Source: Alphaproteobacteria bacterium UBA2723 (GTDB taxonomy: Bacteria; Pseudomonadota; Alphaproteobacteria; RF32; CAG-239). Taken from it: a DNA stretch of 8,299 bases. The notes beneath the pieces were generated by a model that was not told where the DNA came from, did no database searches, and saw only the letters and a list, made by a program, of their open reading frames with translations. The DNA lies in the NCBI GenBank assembly GCA_002353835.1, contig DEKL01000100.1, positions 3,581 through 11,879 on the forward strand. The letters run 5' to 3'. Shown here one piece after another: positions 1 to 6,429 of this stretch. Numbering within the stretch: position 1 is the stretch's first letter; each line of letters opens with the position of its first letter. Both the position numbers and the translations under genes were made by a program.

Positions 1-1
1 A

Positions 2-103
2 ATTACTGAAAATAATAATTCTTCTATTGATAATAATCAAATTTTAAAGCAAGTAATTTCTATTTTGTCGAATGATAAAAAAAAAAGAAATTGTTTTAAG
101 TAA
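2..103 (+). CDS. Upstream frame of the same helicase-like gene, 5' truncated by window edge and frameshifted
   Basis: The frame beginning at base 2 is open from the window edge to a TAA at 101-103. It reads an Asn-rich stretch and then NNQILKQVISILSNDKKK. That text matches the helix and basic linker that precede motif Ia in DEAD-box helicases (pattern LLPxLxxLxxxxKKxxALVLxPTREL). Continuing into the downstream frame after the A run gives SNDKKKKEIVLSNEQ, which joins the two halves naturally. I infer one gene that starts left of the window, with a frame change inside bases 77-86. The alternative is that the upstream frame is open by chance in AT-rich DNA; it is only about 33 codons, so that cannot be excluded. 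Confidence 0.45.
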   Translation: MTENNNSSIDNNQILKQVISILSNDKKKRNCFK

Positions 104-692
104 TGAACAAAAAAATAAATTGTTAAATGTTATTAATAATAAATGCAATAATAATGATAATTCAAATAAAGATGATAATGATGAAAATGATGAAAAAGAA
201 GAAGCAAACGTTATCATCGCCCAACCCTCTTTGCTCATAGACAATATAAAAGAGGGAAGCGTTGACGTTTCCAACACCAATATCCTCGTTGTTGATGATA
301 TTAACCTTATTAAAAAGAAACGTCAGCTGGCAGATTTGGAAAAAATCTTGGAATTATTGCCTGCTGATAAGCAAAATATCGTTTTCACCACCCGCCGTTC
401 TAAAGAAACACAAGATACTTTGGATAAAATCTTAAAAACACCGGCAGAAATTAAAATTGATAAAAATAAAGAAAGCGAAGTTAATGAAACAAACCAAAAT
501 GAGCCGACAATGGCTGATGTATCAACCCAAAACGGTAAAGCGCCGAAAGAACGCCACAGCCGTTACCAAAACCGCGTGCAAAACCAAGATAAGAAAGCTT
601 TAGACTTAGCACGCCGTTATAAAGTTTTTGGCAAAAAGACCCCGTCTTTCCTGCTGGATGATACAAAACTGGTGGATATCGCAGATTCTTAA
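72..692 (+). CDS. C-terminal part of a degenerate DEAD-box helicase-like protein
   Basis: This 206-residue frame aligns by eye with the later half of a DEAD-box helicase RecA1 domain, followed by a charged tail. IVLSNEQ (7-13) fills the motif Ia slot (LVLxPTRE). QPSLLID (51-57) fills motif Ib (TPGRLLD). VVDDIN (73-78) fills motif II (VLDEAD), losing the metal-binding Glu and the last Asp. VFTTR (104-108) fills motif III (FSAT). The intervening text, such as LEKILELLPADKQ (89-101), is typical of the family. No RecA2 domain follows; residues 130-206 are a polar, basic tail. Residues 22-44 are Asn/Asp/Lys/Glu-rich low complexity. The ATG at 72 has no Shine-Dalgarno sequence and would cut the domain in mid-fold, so it is probably not the true start: homologous text continues upstream in another frame (see 2-103). 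ATPase activity is not expected. It may be a pseudogene or an RNA-binding relic. The family call is fairly secure, the functional state is not. Confidence 0.6.
   Translation: MIKKKEIVLSNEQKNKLLNVINNKCNNNDNSNKDDNDENDEKEEANVIIAQPSLLIDNIKEGSVDVSNTNILVVDDINLIKKKRQLADLEKILELLPADKQNIVFTTRRSKETQDTLDKILKTPAEIKIDKNKESEVNETNQNEPTMADVSTQNGKAPKERHSRYQNRVQNQDKKALDLARRYKVFGKKTPSFLLDDTKLVDIADS
77..86 (+). other. A10 homopolymer at the helicase frame junction
   Basis: Ten consecutive A lie exactly where the coding frame must change for the helicase-like protein to read through. Eleven or eight A would restore one continuous frame. Such runs are known sites of polymerase slippage (transcriptional or replicative) and also of sequencing or assembly error. 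Confidence 0.6.
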
Positions 693-712
693 AGAAAAAA
701 TTTAAAAAAAAC

Positions 713-741
713 TTGCGCTATTTTTGTCTGTGTTTTATAGA
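713..741 (+). promoter_or_regulatory. Putative sigma-70-type promoter for yebC-ruvC-glycosyltransferase
   Basis: TTGCGC (713-718) and TATAGA (736-741) are separated by 17 bases. The -35 has only the TTG core and the -10 matches four of six consensus bases. It lies in the only intergenic gap before the three-gene plus-strand cluster. A Shine-Dalgarno GGAGA (766-770) follows, six bases before the yebC ATG. Confidence 0.4.
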
Positions 742-776
742 AAATAAAAAATGTTAACCCTTTTTGGAGATTCTAA

Positions 777-1535
777 ATGTCAGGACACTCCCAATTTAAA
801 AATATTATGTACCGTAAAGGTGCTCAAGATGCTAAAAAAGCAAGAGTTTTTGCAAAATTAGCCCGTGAAATTACCGTTGCCGCCAAAAGCGGTTTACCTG
901 AGCCGGATAAAAATCCGCGCTTAAGATTAGCTATCCAAGCAGCTCGCGCCGAAAGTATGCCGAAAGATAATATTGAACGCGCTATTGCCAAAGCAACACA
1001 GGTTGCCGGCGGTGCAGATTTTACAACCATGCGCTATGAAGGTTTTTCGCCGAACAAAGTTGCCGTTATCGTTGAAGCTTTAACAGATAATAAAAATCGT
1101 ACCGCAAGTAACGTCCGCTCTATTTTCGGTAAACGCGGCGGTGCCATGGGTGAAACCGGTTCCGTTTCCTTTAACTTTGAACGTATCGGTTATATTGAAT
1201 ATCCTTTATCTGTTGCTGATCCGGATAAAATGTTTGAAGAAGCATTGGAAGCCGGCGCTAACGAAGTTATCTCTGAAGACGATATTCACGCCATTGAAAC
1301 TTTGCCGGATGATTTATCTGCCGTTACCGAAGCTTTAGAAAAGAAATTCGGTACCCCGTCTGCTTCTCGTCTTGACTGGAAACCAACCGTTAAAACTGAA
1401 ATTACGGATTTGGAAACCGCTAAGAAATTCTTAGAATTTATTGATGCCTTAGAAGAAGACGAAGATGTTCAGCACGTATATCATAATGCTGATATCGCCG
1501 AAAACATTATGGCTGAACTTTCCGAAGGTGAATAA
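777..1535 (+). CDS. yebC: YebC/TACO1 family translation factor / regulator
   Basis: The 252-residue product matches the YebC/TACO1 family in length and throughout its sequence. The N-terminal signature GHSQFKNIMYRKGAQDAKKA (3-22) corresponds to the family pattern GHSkwxNIkxRKxaqDakrg. It is followed by FAKLAREITVAAKSG, an Arg/Ala-rich helical segment with MPKDNIERAIAKA, and YEGFSPNKVAVIVEALTDNKNRT. The C-terminal part is acidic, as is usual. Members are cytoplasmic; they were long annotated as transcriptional regulators and have more recently been reported to help ribosomes through difficult sequences such as polyproline, so either label may be met. The start is supported by GGAGA six bases upstream and by alignment of the N terminus. 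Its stop overlaps the ruvC start by one base (TAATG), indicating coupled translation. yebC next to ruvC is a common bacterial arrangement. Confidence 0.95.
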   Translation: MSGHSQFKNIMYRKGAQDAKKARVFAKLAREITVAAKSGLPEPDKNPRLRLAIQAARAESMPKDNIERAIAKATQVAGGADFTTMRYEGFSPNKVAVIVEALTDNKNRTASNVRSIFGKRGGAMGETGSVSFNFERIGYIEYPLSVADPDKMFEEALEAGANEVISEDDIHAIETLPDDLSAVTEALEKKFGTPSASRLDWKPTVKTEITDLETAKKFLEFIDALEEDEDVQHVYHNADIAENIMAELSEGE

Positions 1536-2023
1536 TGCGTATTCTAGGCCTTGATCCGAGTATTTCTTCAACCGGTTGGGGCATAATTGATGTCAATGGA
1601 AACCGTCTGTCTTATGTGGCAGACGGTTTTATTTCTACTCCGGCCAAAGAACCTTTATCAAAACGCCTGCAAATAATACATGATGAGCTTAAAAAAGTAA
1701 TAGAGCTTTATAAACCGGATGAGGCTTCCATTGAGGTAACTTTTCTTAATACCAACCCGGAAACATCCTTAAAACTAAGTATGGCACGCGGAGTCGTCTT
1801 TTTAATGCCTGCACTTTATAATATTCCCTTATATGAATACGAACCGAACAAAGTCAAAAAAGCCTTAACCGGCGTCGGCAGGGCAGAAAAAAGCCAAGTT
1901 GAAACCATGGTTAAAATCTTACTCCCCGGTTGCCAACCGAAAAACAACGACTCATCAGATGCCTTAGCAATTGCCATTACCCATTGTAACTTAAGAAGTG
2001 CTTATATGAATCATGCTGTTTAG
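1535..2023 (+). CDS. ruvC: Crossover junction endodeoxyribonuclease RuvC
   Basis: RuvC is the dimeric, metal-dependent resolvase that cuts Holliday junctions during recombinational repair, working with the RuvAB branch-migration motor. The 162 residues are close to the usual length (about 160-175). The four acidic catalytic positions are present: D7 in LGLDPS, E67 in SIEVTF, and D139 and D142 in NDSSDALAIAITH. The conserved block NTNPETSLKLSMARGV (72-87) and the YEYEPNKVKKALTGVGRAEK segment (100-119) fit the family. The text after the second acid reads EVTF where many homologues have EQVF or EEVF, a mild variation. The ATG overlaps the yebC stop, with AAGGTG (1525-1530) as a ribosome binding site inside yebC. 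ruvA and ruvB do not follow; a glycosyltransferase gene starts 14 bases downstream. Confidence 0.94.
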   Translation: MRILGLDPSISSTGWGIIDVNGNRLSYVADGFISTPAKEPLSKRLQIIHDELKKVIELYKPDEASIEVTFLNTNPETSLKLSMARGVVFLMPALYNIPLYEYEPNKVKKALTGVGRAEKSQVETMVKILLPGCQPKNNDSSDALAIAITHCNLRSAYMNHAV

Positions 2024-2037
2024 ATAGGGGTAAAATA

Positions 2038-3507
2038 ATGACATTTGAAAAAATACATTTTCCCAAACTAAATGATTTATTCTCAAAACCTATCCAAAAA
2101 ATAAATTGCATAGAAAAAACCGAATTACTGCTTTTATCTGCCATAGTCATTGGCTTCTTAGTTTTCTTTGCTTTTACAAATTTCTTAAACGGAGATGAAC
2201 GCGAACACGTTTCTGCCGCTTTTTTCATTTACAATGGCAAAGTACCTTATCGTGATTTTTTTGAACATCATCACCCGTTGCTATGGTACACTTTTCTGCC
2301 GTTTATCCATATTTTCAACAATAGTGCTGATATTTGGTATGCTGCAAGAATTTACTCGTTACTGCTCTATATTATAAACAGTTATTTCATCATAAAAATC
2401 TGCCGATTGATTATAAATAACACCTTATTTGCATGGCTTGCCGTTTTGTTTTCATTAAGTCCGCATTGTGTTTTCCTATCTCAATCAGAGTTTAGACCGG
2501 ATAGCCTGATGATGACATTTTTTCTCGGTGGATTATATTTTTTGTTTTCCTACATAAAAGAGCCGAAAAATCAGCTGAAAATATCATTTTTGCTCCTGTT
2601 TTTCTCAATTATGACCTTGCAAAAAGCCTGTTTTCAAATCATACCGCTTTTCTTTTTCATACTTTATTTACTATATAAACAGACCATCAGCATTAAAGCG
2701 TTTACCAAAGCATTACTGCTTCCGCTCATGATAGCATTTTTATACATATTATATCTGTGGCAAACAGGCTCATTAAAAGATTATTTTGAATTAAACTGGT
2801 TGCTGAATTTAAAAATCCATACACATATTCAATATCCGGTACATCAAACGCCTTATTATCATATTGCCAATATTTTAGCTCTGCTAACCTTATTTATTAA
2901 AGTACCGAAATTCCTGAAAGTTATAGCTATTTTATGTTTAAGCTCTTCTGCAATATTACAATTCATCTTCATTGGCGCTTTTCGTCATTATTGGCTGCCT
3001 TTATACCCGTATTTTGCAATTATTTCCGCCTATTACATAACCGCACTACACCAAAAAATCAGACCTACGGTCATTGCGTTGGTCACTATCGCTCTAATCA
3101 CAAACTACACCACACACTACAAACAAAACAAATATTTTCCTTCTTTGCAAACTTTTGTTTATCTCTCTGAACAAATTCTTAAATTATCAAATAAAGATGA
3201 TTTAATCTTAAACAGTTCCACCATCGGTGGTCTAAGAAACAGTGCAGCCGGATATTACTGGATAGGTATGGATCATGTTGCACTTTTAGATAATCACTAC
3301 TTTAACCGCCATGAGCTTCCCGATTTTTATACACTCATCAGAACAAGAAAACCAAAGCTTTTTTCAACAGATTATCCGCGCGTATGCATTGACGAAAAAT
3401 ACCATTTCACACTTGATTGCAAATATTTCCCCCCATCAGCGGAAGACAAAGAATTTCTTGAACAAAACTACAATAATCAAGGATTTCTTTATGTCAGAAA
3501 AAAATGA
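2038..3507 (+). CDS. Polytopic membrane glycosyltransferase, GT-C / PMT_2 (GT39-like) type
   Basis: The 489-residue protein is very hydrophobic, with roughly ten membrane segments (the first at about 29-49) and a soluble C-terminal part from about residue 365. Directly after the first membrane helix comes NGDEREHVSAAFFIYNGKVP (51-70) and then YRDFFEHHHPLLWY. The acidic GDE pair in the first outward loop, with the following GxxPYRDFFehHxPL text, is the signature of GT-C enzymes of the dolichyl-phosphate-mannose mannosyltransferase/ArnT-like superfamily. These transfer a sugar from a polyprenyl-phosphate donor to lipid, glycan or protein on the outer face of the inner membrane. The acceptor cannot be told from the sequence. 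AGGGG (2026-2030) lies seven bases before the ATG, 14 bases after ruvC, so it is likely cotranscribed with ruvC. Its base composition looks more AT-rich than yebC, partly because of membrane codons. Its stop touches the stop of the convergent kinase gene. Confidence 0.8.
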   Translation: MTFEKIHFPKLNDLFSKPIQKINCIEKTELLLLSAIVIGFLVFFAFTNFLNGDEREHVSAAFFIYNGKVPYRDFFEHHHPLLWYTFLPFIHIFNNSADIWYAARIYSLLLYIINSYFIIKICRLIINNTLFAWLAVLFSLSPHCVFLSQSEFRPDSLMMTFFLGGLYFLFSYIKEPKNQLKISFLLLFFSIMTLQKACFQIIPLFFFILYLLYKQTISIKAFTKALLLPLMIAFLYILYLWQTGSLKDYFELNWLLNLKIHTHIQYPVHQTPYYHIANILALLTLFIKVPKFLKVIAILCLSSSAILQFIFIGAFRHYWLPLYPYFAIISAYYITALHQKIRPTVIALVTIALITNYTTHYKQNKYFPSLQTFVYLSEQILKLSNKDDLILNSSTIGGLRNSAAGYYWIGMDHVALLDNHYFNRHELPDFYTLIRTRKPKLFSTDYPRVCIDEKYHFTLDCKYFPPSAEDKEFLEQNYNNQGFLYVRKK

Positions 3508-4161
3508 TTACAGATATTTCTTATTCGCGGCACAAAATTCACGGGCAATTTCTTCACCCTCGGCAGTTCCCTCATATTCAAAAAAATTATCATGTTGTTT
3601 GAGTTCCATCACTGCCGGCTTCGTTTCCTGTTCATATTCGGCAAGTCTGTCCGGTAAAACGGCATCATCTTTACGTTTAATCAATTCACCGCCGCAAAAT
3701 TCGCACCGTCCGTTTGTAACTTCCTGACCTTTTCCGCAAACAGCACATATCCGTCTGTTTTTAACCCGTTCCAAAATCAAATCTGTCGGTGTATCCCTAA
3801 AAATAACCGCACAATTAAACCACTTCATCAGTTTACCAAACATAGAAACCTGCCCTACCGTGCGTGGGTAACCGTCCAAAATCAGCACTTTTGCTTGTAC
3901 ACGGTGAAGTTCATCAATCAACATCTGATTGATAATGCTATCCGGTGCCAAACCGCCCTCTTTCATATTCTTTTCCAACAACTGCCCCAATTGCGTGTGT
4001 TCTTTCTTTTCACGACGGATAAGCTCTCCCGTGGAAATATCAGCAATATCTCCATCCTTAAACCCATAGTGTTTTTTTAGCTCATCTGTTAAGCAAGAAG
4101 CTATATATCCTTTTCCGGATGCCGGCGCTCCGATTAACGAAATAACAAACTTTTTATTCAT
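3508..4161 (-). CDS. Adenylate kinase-like nucleoside monophosphate kinase, zinc-binding lid type
   Basis: The 217 residues follow the long-form adenylate kinase plan; these enzymes reversibly transfer phosphate from ATP to AMP in the cytoplasm. The P-loop is GAPASGKG (11-18), followed by YIA where adk usually has TQA. The NMP-binding region is DISTGELIR (41-49), and LDGYPRT (95-101) carries the AMP-site Arg. R136/R137 precede a lid with four cysteines (139, 142, 153, 156) arranged CxxC...CxxC, the zinc-ribbon lid. R163 in RKDD matches the usual catalytic Arg, but the spacing from DD to the next Arg (R172) is two residues shorter than in Escherichia coli Adk. In most bacteria adk lies in the ribosomal protein operon near secY, so this may be a second, specialised copy; its nucleotide preference is uncertain. 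Shine-Dalgarno AAGGAAG (4169-4175) is seven bases from the ATG. The upstream gene ends in a terminator, so transcription is probably separate or by read-through. Confidence 0.82.
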   Translation of the reverse strand: MNKKFVISLIGAPASGKGYIASCLTDELKKHYGFKDGDIADISTGELIRREKKEHTQLGQLLEKNMKEGGLAPDSIINQMLIDELHRVQAKVLILDGYPRTVGQVSMFGKLMKWFNCAVIFRDTPTDLILERVKNRRICAVCGKGQEVTNGRCEFCGGELIKRKDDAVLPDRLAEYEQETKPAVMELKQHDNFFEYEGTAEGEEIAREFCAANKKYL

Positions 4162-4191
4162 GTTTTTACTTCCTTGATATTTCTTTTCCTT

Positions 4192-4223
4192 AAAAAAGCT
4201 TCAAAACATTGTTTGAAGCTTTT
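4192..4223 (-). terminator. Intrinsic terminator downstream of the lipoprotein gene
   Basis: On the minus strand a perfect 12-bp stem (AAAAGCTTCAAA pairing with TTTGAAGCTTTT) encloses a six-base loop, and the 3' arm runs into six T. It begins 24 bases after the stop of the 4247-5428 gene and ends before the kinase gene's ribosome binding site. On the plus strand the T run is only four bases, so the minus direction is favoured. Confidence 0.8.
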
Positions 4224-4246
4224 AAAACTAAACTCCTCAAACAAAA

Positions 4247-5428
4247 CTACTTAATGTATTCATCCAAATCATTAACATAGATTTCTTCATATTCTGCCGG
4301 CGGTTCATTATCATAAACACTCTGAGGCACAGGCATAGAAGGCGGATTTATTTGCTGTGGCTGTGGTTGCATTTGTGGTTGAACAGGCGCAGGAATAGCT
4401 CTGCTCTCCACCGGCTGAGTTTGCATCGGCCGAGCAGAATTAACATTATCATTTACGACATGGTTACTAAAATTCTGCTTAGCCGGCTCTTGAGAATGAG
4501 GAGCCATATTACCACCAGAAATCGGAGCAACCGGATTTACCGCCGGTGTTTCCGGTCTGGATGGGGTTTTAATCGCCGGACGAACAGACGGATTCTGCGC
4601 ACGAGAAGTGCCTTTAGCCTTAAGTGCCGGCTTTAAGGGATGAGCATCTTTTGTCAGACGAATCAATCCATAACCGGAACCGCCACCATACGCCGGACCG
4701 GAAAGACCGATAGTGTAATATCCGCCGATATAACCATAATCCAAATCAATATAGTCAATAGCAAACATAATGCGAATAGTCGTTGTGCCAACGCTTGTCA
4801 TCTCGCATTTAAATCCCTTACCGTTTAACACAACTGAATTATTGCTCTTAACATAGAGCATTGCCGTATCCGGTTTGCAAACGGTCGGTGTTTGCCCGTT
4901 ATAACTCAAATTATAACCTAAAGCTAAATCAAATGCTGTTCTTCCTTTAATGGTAGATGCATCAACAAATTTAACCCCATCAAAGAAGACATAAGCCGGC
5001 GTTACACCAACCTTAGCCGGCACCGTCAAATAAGGATTAACACAAACGTGTGCCTGTGCATTTGCTTCACATAACAAAGCTGTTGTGTCTAAGTTATTAT
5101 CAATTAATTGTGCCAAAGCATTATAAATATATTCCCTGCTCATAGAAAGCTCTGCCGGTGCACATTGTTTATCACGGCAAACAATCAATGAATTCAACGG
5201 AGGAATCCTCTTATTAAACAATTTAGCCGCTTCCTGAGGATCATCAACAAAAACCTCGGTTTCTTCTGCGACGATAGGCTCTACCTGAGCATCTTCCGCA
5301 ACAATAACTTCCTCTTCCGGCACATACTCATATTCACCATTGTTCCACCAAGAATTATGACCGGAACAAGCTGTTGCGCCCAATACGCCTAAAAACAGAC
5401 ACAACCTAAAAAATATTTTTTTCTGCAC
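4247..5428 (-). CDS. Predicted lipoprotein, unrecognised cysteine-containing domain with Pro/Gln-rich tail
   Basis: I do not recognise this 393-residue protein. Residues 1-20 are a basic then hydrophobic leader ending GATA before C21, a plausible though imperfect lipobox (Ala instead of Leu at -3), so it is probably lipid-anchored in the envelope. Residues 31-66 are strongly acidic. Residues 78-258 look like a folded domain with six cysteines (84, 89, 120, 129, 184, 208), enough for three disulfides in the periplasm. They include SREYIYNALAQLIDNN and a Tyr/Gly-rich end around 231-254. From about 262 to 378 the chain is low-complexity and rich in Pro, Gln, Ala and Asn, like a flexible spacer or wall-spanning linker. 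It ends in an acidic Tyr-rich tail (EYEEIYVNDLDEYIK) that echoes EYEYVPEEE near the N terminus. The start is GTG; AAAGG (5438-5442) is nine bases upstream and there is no ATG before residue 95. It is divergent from the nuclease gene and followed by a terminator. Confidence 0.8.
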   Translation of the reverse strand: MQKKIFFRLCLFLGVLGATACSGHNSWWNNGEYEYVPEEEVIVAEDAQVEPIVAEETEVFVDDPQEAAKLFNKRIPPLNSLIVCRDKQCAPAELSMSREYIYNALAQLIDNNLDTTALLCEANAQAHVCVNPYLTVPAKVGVTPAYVFFDGVKFVDASTIKGRTAFDLALGYNLSYNGQTPTVCKPDTAMLYVKSNNSVVLNGKGFKCEMTSVGTTTIRIMFAIDYIDLDYGYIGGYYTIGLSGPAYGGGSGYGLIRLTKDAHPLKPALKAKGTSRAQNPSVRPAIKTPSRPETPAVNPVAPISGGNMAPHSQEPAKQNFSNHVVNDNVNSARPMQTQPVESRAIPAPVQPQMQPQPQQINPPSMPVPQSVYDNEPPAEYEEIYVNDLDEYIK

Positions 5429-5453
5429 GCTAACTAACCTTTAAATAAAAATT

Positions 5454-5465
5454 AAGTATATACTT
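5454..5465. promoter_or_regulatory. 12-bp perfect palindrome in the divergent promoter region
   Basis: AAGTATATACTT is its own reverse complement and lies in the 60-base gap between the divergent lipoprotein and nuclease genes. It contains TATACT on both strands, so it could supply -10 elements in both directions or be a dimeric regulator site. I find no good -35 box at the right distance on either strand, so this is tentative. Confidence 0.25.
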
Positions 5466-5494
5466 TATATGAAGAGTATATTGAAACTGTGTTA

Positions 5495-6022
5495 ATGGGA
5501 AGAAAATTGTCAAAAATATACACACCCTATAATCGCTTGCTAATACCTTTGTTCCTGCTGGTAGTTTGTGCTTTCACGAACTGCACGGCAAACGAAATCA
5601 CATCCTCTCCGTTAAATTCGGTTAATGTTGTTGACGGGGACAGCTTAGAAATCGGAACAAAACGCATCCGCCTAATGGGTATAGATGCTCCGGAATATAT
5701 TCAAACCTGCAAAAATGAACATAAAAAAGTTTATCCTTGCGGTAAAATTTCCGCACAATACTTAAGAGACCTTATCGGAAATAACAGTATTACCTGTAAA
5801 TATAACGAAAAAGACCGTTATGATCGCTATCTGTGCACGTGTTATAAGGGCAACGTTAATTTAAATCGGGAAATGGTTCTAAGCGGTAACGCTATCCCCT
5901 ATCTTGAAAGCGAATATAAAGCCGAACAAATAGACGCTAAAATCCACAAACGCGGTATGTGGCGCGGGCGTTTTATGCAGCCCCGTTTGTTTAGAAGACT
6001 TAGAGAACAAGAAAAAAAATAA
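5495..6022 (+). CDS. Exported staphylococcal nuclease (thermonuclease) homologue
   Basis: The family cleaves DNA and RNA with calcium help. Numbering from an alternative GTG at 5489 (177 residues), the key positions of Staphylococcus nuclease are present: the VDGDSLEI strand (48-55) with metal-site Asp, R61 and E69 in RIRLMGIDAPE (R35 and E43 equivalents), D66, and DRYDRY (109-114) giving R113 (R87 equivalent). LNREMVLSGNAI and the HKRGMWRGRFMQPRLFR ending are also typical. Residues 16-30 form a hydrophobic leader after a basic stretch, so it is likely exported; a cleavage site near CTA-NE is possible. C74/C84 and C103/C116 may form disulfides, as in other periplasmic members. I prefer the ATG at 5495 over the GTG two codons earlier, although neither has a clear ribosome binding site. 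It is transcribed away from the lipoprotein gene, and no terminator is seen before the rplU promoter. Confidence 0.87.
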   Translation: MGRKLSKIYTPYNRLLIPLFLLVVCAFTNCTANEITSSPLNSVNVVDGDSLEIGTKRIRLMGIDAPEYIQTCKNEHKKVYPCGKISAQYLRDLIGNNSITCKYNEKDRYDRYLCTCYKGNVNLNREMVLSGNAIPYLESEYKAEQIDAKIHKRGMWRGRFMQPRLFRRLREQEKK

Positions 6023-6041
6023 ATTTTAAAGCAGATTCTTG

Positions 6042-6069
6042 TTGACTCCTGAAAAAACTTATGTATATT
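6042..6069 (+). promoter_or_regulatory. Promoter of the rplU-rpmA-obgE-rsfS operon
   Basis: TTGACT (6042-6047) and TATATT (6064-6069) match the sigma-70-type consensus at five of six bases each, with a 16-base spacer. Initiation would fall near 6076, leaving a leader of about 35 bases before the rplU ATG, too short for a large structured leader. This is the best promoter match in the window. Confidence 0.65.
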
Positions 6070-6110
6070 TCACAAAAAAGTTATGTTTAATTTAAAACAG
6101 GTGAATAAAA

Positions 6111-6410
6111 ATGTATGCAGTAATTAAAACAGGCGGCAAACAGTACAAAGTAACATCAAACGATGTTATCAAAATTGAGAAGATTGCTGGTGACGCCGGA
6201 AGCGAAGTTGTTTTTAACGAAGTTTTAGCCATGGGCGAAAACGTTGGTACTCCGTTAGTGGCAGGTGCCAGTGTTAAAGGAAAAATCGTTAAGCAAGCAA
6301 AAGACGCAAAAATTATCGTCTTCAAGAAAAAGAGAAGACAGAATTACCGTCGTAAAAACGGACACAGACAAAACATCACAATCGTTAAGATTACCGATTT
6401 GTGTGAATAA
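6111..6410 (+). CDS. rplU: 50S ribosomal protein L21
   Basis: L21 binds 23S rRNA in the large subunit. The 99-residue product begins MYAVIKTGGKQYKV, the classic N-terminal signature, and carries the basic FKKKRRQNYRRKNGHRQ stretch near residues 71-87 that contacts rRNA. The length is typical of the short form, without the C-terminal extension seen in some alphaproteobacteria. AGGTGA (6099-6104) lies six bases before the ATG. It is the first gene of the operon and rpmA starts 19 bases after its stop, the usual order. Confidence 0.97.
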   Translation: MYAVIKTGGKQYKVTSNDVIKIEKIAGDAGSEVVFNEVLAMGENVGTPLVAGASVKGKIVKQAKDAKIIVFKKKRRQNYRRKNGHRQNITIVKITDLCE

Positions 6411-6429
6411 TTAACTAGGAGTTTTTAAA

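Noticed and set aside
681..690. GCAGATTCTT occurs here and again at 6031-6040, both just before promoters
   Set aside because: It is a single 10-base match in different contexts (inside a gene end versus intergenic) with no extended similarity; chance is likely.
824..1030. Minus-strand open frame inside yebC, and similar frames inside rpmA and the lipoprotein gene
   Set aside because: They have no ribosome binding sites or homology and sit wholly inside confident genes.
3311..3727. Open frame of 138 codons spanning the convergent junction on the plus strand
   Set aside because: It overlaps the well-supported glycosyltransferase and kinase genes in a different frame or strand and shows no recognisable domain.
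6070..6110. Possible L21 autoregulatory leader upstream of rplU
   Set aside because: The predicted leader is only about 35 bases of AT-rich sequence with no convincing stem.
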